Source of the DNA: Staphylococcus pasteuri
GTDB taxonomy: Bacteria > Bacillota > Bacilli > Staphylococcales > Staphylococcaceae
Direction of reading: 5' to 3'
Assembly (NCBI RefSeq): GCF_003970495.1
Contig: NZ_RXWW01000017.1
Location: 1 to 53,693, forward strand
Length of the DNA: 53,693 nt
Shown piece by piece: positions 51,877-53,693 of this stretch; position 1 is the stretch's first letter, and each line of letters begins with the position of its first letter. The notes under the pieces were generated by a model. That model saw only the letters and a list, made by a program, of their open reading frames with translations. It did no database searches and had not been told where the DNA came from. The position numbers and the translations under genes are program-made.

Positions 51877-53259
51877 ATGAGACATTCTAATTCATTATAT
51901 TTAGATTTATATGAAAAACTGAAAAAACAAATAATAGAAGGACAATATCAATCCAACGATAGATTTCCCTCTAAACGACAATTAAGCGAACATTTATCTT
52001 TAAGTAACACAACGATTGAGCATGCCTATCAATTACTACTAGATGAAGGATTTATATACTCTAAACCGAGATCTGGATACTATGTATCTGATATTGAATC
52101 ATTACCGGTTCTTCCTAACCCCTATGTAACAATTTCAAATGAACAAATTGATGGAATTGATTTAAATGTAGAACATAATGATTATGATTATTCTTTTAAT
52201 TTATCAGAAATTGATGCAGAACATTTCCCATCTCATTTATTCCGGAAATACGCTAAAGAAGTATTTGAAGATCATAACTTAGATTTTTTACAAAGAGGTA
52301 ATAAACAAGGGGAATTCGAGTTAAGACAACAAATTGCACATTACTTATTCACTAGTAGAGGTGTTACTGCGCACCCTCAACAAATTGTTATTGGTTCTTC
52401 TACTGAACAATTATTAAATATGCTAACTGATATACTTGAATCTTCATCATTTATTATTGAAAAGCCAAGTTATCCACCTATTAAACAAGTTCTAGATAAA
52501 AAGAAATTTAAATATTTACAAGTACCAGTCGAAAAAAGCGGCATACAAACTAAACCCATTTTTTCTTCGAATTATAACGTACTTTATATTACTCCATCAC
52601 ATCAATTTCCAACAGGACACGTTATGAATTTGAAAAAAAGAACACAGCTTATCAATTGGGCTCAACATCAAACTAACAGATATATTATTGAAGATGATTA
52701 TGATTCAGAGTTTAGATATTTTGGAAAGCCAATACCCGCATTACAAAGTCTAGATTCACAAGATAAAATTATTTACATCAGTACATTCTCTAAATCAATT
52801 TACCCAAGCTGTAGAATAGCGTATATAGTATTACCTCCTAAAATATTAGATTTATACCACCAATATGATTATAGTGAAGCAAACACTGCTCCAGTACATA
52901 TACAAAGAATTATCGCTCAATTCATGAGCAGTGGAAGTTTTGAACGTCATTTAAATAAAATGAGGAAAATTTATAAAGAAAAATTAACGTATATTTTAAA
53001 TGCACTTTCCCCATATGAAGAACAACTAAAAGTTGATGGTGCTTTAACTGGTATGCATTTTACATTAACAGTTTTAAATGGATTAAGTATGGAAGAATGC
53101 ATAGATCGTGCTAAACATCACTCATTAAAATTAACACCATATCAATTCGATGATGATGTAAAAATAAAACCAAAGTTTATTATAGGTTTTGGAGGAATTC
53201 CAAAAGAACAATTAAATTCACATACAGAAGCCCTTATTAATTCGTTAATTATAAAGTAA
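51877..53259 (+). CDS. pdxR: MocR/GntR-type regulator PdxR
   Basis: A 460-residue fusion of a GntR winged helix (residues 1-70, QYQSNDRFPSKRQLSEHLSLSNTTIEHAYQLL) and a fold-type I aminotransferase domain. The PLP lysine is in YISTFSKSIYPSCRIAY near 305, with the cofactor Asp in IIEDDYDSEFRYF near 270. It senses PLP and activates pdxST when vitamin B6 is low. The frame runs from the ATG at 51877, behind AAAGGCGG. Confidence 0.94.
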   Translation: MRHSNSLYLDLYEKLKKQIIEGQYQSNDRFPSKRQLSEHLSLSNTTIEHAYQLLLDEGFIYSKPRSGYYVSDIESLPVLPNPYVTISNEQIDGIDLNVEHNDYDYSFNLSEIDAEHFPSHLFRKYAKEVFEDHNLDFLQRGNKQGEFELRQQIAHYLFTSRGVTAHPQQIVIGSSTEQLLNMLTDILESSSFIIEKPSYPPIKQVLDKKKFKYLQVPVEKSGIQTKPIFSSNYNVLYITPSHQFPTGHVMNLKKRTQLINWAQHQTNRYIIEDDYDSEFRYFGKPIPALQSLDSQDKIIYISTFSKSIYPSCRIAYIVLPPKILDLYHQYDYSEANTAPVHIQRIIAQFMSSGSFERHLNKMRKIYKEKLTYILNALSPYEEQLKVDGALTGMHFTLTVLNGLSMEECIDRAKHHSLKLTPYQFDDDVKIKPKFIIGFGGIPKEQLNSHTEALINSLIIK

Positions 53260-53292
53260 CACTTCTTTTTATTTAAAAAGTTAGTGTTACTT
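53254..53292 (+). terminator. Hairpin at the pdxR stop codon
   Basis: AAGTAACACT pairs with AGTGTTACTT (53283-53292) overlapping the stop codon, with a T-run in the loop but none after the stem. It may slow transcription or protect the mRNA end. Confidence 0.45.
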
Positions 53293-53401
53293 ATGCAATT
53301 GACTTTAGTCTATTGTATTCATAATTAACTTTACAAAAACATTCCTTAATATATTAGTTGCATATTCTAAAAATGATTTCATCATCCAAAAATATTGTAT
53401 T

Positions 53402-53448
53402 AAAAAACTGGACAGATAAAATTTGAATTTTCATCCGTCCAGTTTTTT
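53402..53448. terminator. Bidirectional terminator between pdxR and the rRNA operon
   Basis: AAAACTGGAC pairs with GTCCAGTTTT at 53437-53445 with T- and A-runs on both flanks. It lies between the converging pdxR and rRNA transcripts. Confidence 0.85.
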
Positions 53449-53471
53449 ATTAAATAGATAAATTAAGACAT

Positions 53472-53492
53472 AAAAAAAAGACCTTACGGTCT
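53472..53492 (-). terminator. Terminator of the rRNA operon
   Basis: On the minus strand AGACC-GTAA-GGTCT is followed by eight T, 28 bases past the 5S 3' end. Confidence 0.9.
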
Positions 53493-53519
53493 CAATGCGG
53501 CTCATCGCATCCTATCATT

Positions 53520-53692
53520 TGCCTGGCATATATAGTTGTACTTAATAGCTAAAGCTATTAAGTAAGTAAAACAATGCGATTATAAATCGCTGTTTTGCTT
53601 TAGAACGTTAGTCTGCTACCATCGGCGCTAAGGAGCTTAACTTCTGTGTTCGGCATGGGAACAGGTGTGACCTCCTTGCCATTGTCACCAGA
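53520..53692 (-). rRNA. rrf: 5S rRNA with about 58 extra nucleotides in its 3' half
   Basis: The first 77 nt (53616-53692, from TCTGGTGAC through helices II and III to GATGGTAG) are collinear with staphylococcal 5S rRNA. The final TGCCAGGCA (53520-53528) supplies the 3' strand of helix I. Between them lie 87 nt where about 30 are expected. The extra segment forms two strong hairpins: AAAACA-GCGATT with its complement (53568-53596) and ACTTAATAGC/GCTATTAAGT (53540-53563). The usual 3' strand of the central helix and loop E (GAGAGTAG-type) is not recognisable. It is either an expanded 5S or a broken copy of it. Confidence 0.8.
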
Positions 53693-53693
53693 C

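Overview
The window is a low-GC Firmicute chromosome and by gene content and order almost certainly a Staphylococcus. It holds, on the minus strand, the classic staphylococcal block pdxST - (nupC) - ctsR-mcsA-mcsB-clpC - radA - yacL-like - gltX - cysE-cysS-mrnC-rlmB-yacP-like - sigH - rpmG-secE-nusG - rplK-rplA - rplJ-rplL - rpoB-rpoC - L7Ae-like-rpsL-rpsG-fusA-tuf. The proteins read like those of S. aureus with many conservative differences, so a coagulase-negative species is likely. I cannot name the species from the sequence alone.

Layout. 1-4.3 kb: azoreductase (azo1), two HAD phosphatases, the tRNA adenosine deaminase tadA and a divergent pair of deoxynucleoside kinases. 4.5-8 kb: ilvE, an SDR-type L-threonine dehydrogenase and an NmrA-like oxidoreductase. 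8-13.2 kb: a small polyol-utilisation island with a ribulokinase-type FGGY kinase, a divergent ribitol-5-phosphate dehydrogenase-like gene, a polyol permease of the RbtT/DalT/CsbX type and a DeoR regulator. Two cre-like sites lie in the divergent promoter region. Two of the three metabolic genes carry in-frame stops: an ochre codon inside the kinase and an opal codon 10 codons before the natural end of the dehydrogenase. 13.2-17.6 kb: an ornithine cyclodeaminase-family enzyme, a candidate small RNA, a GNAT acetyltransferase, kbl (which with the threonine dehydrogenase makes a Thr-to-Gly pathway) and an M20 amidohydrolase.

17.8-35 kb is the core translation and transcription block, with promoters, terminators, an L10 leader upstream of rplJ, leaders upstream of rplK and rplA that share a GUGGGAGG element, and an unexplained structured element with a 24-bp direct repeat between rplA and rplJ. 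35-44 kb holds sigH, RNA-processing genes, a Cys T-box ahead of cysE-cysS, gltX, a PIN-TRAM protein and radA. 44-49 kb is the CtsR heat-shock operon, with two CtsR operators over its promoter. 49-53.3 kb carries nupC, pdxT, pdxS and the divergent regulator pdxR.

The right end is the 3' end of an rRNA operon. The 5S gene has a normal 5' 77 nt and a normal 3' terminal helix strand, but about 58 extra nucleotides with two strong hairpins lie between them. This is the most unusual feature in the window. The next most interesting are the decaying polyol island, the rplA-rplJ structured element and the candidate small RNA. No CRISPR array, insertion sequence or prophage was seen.
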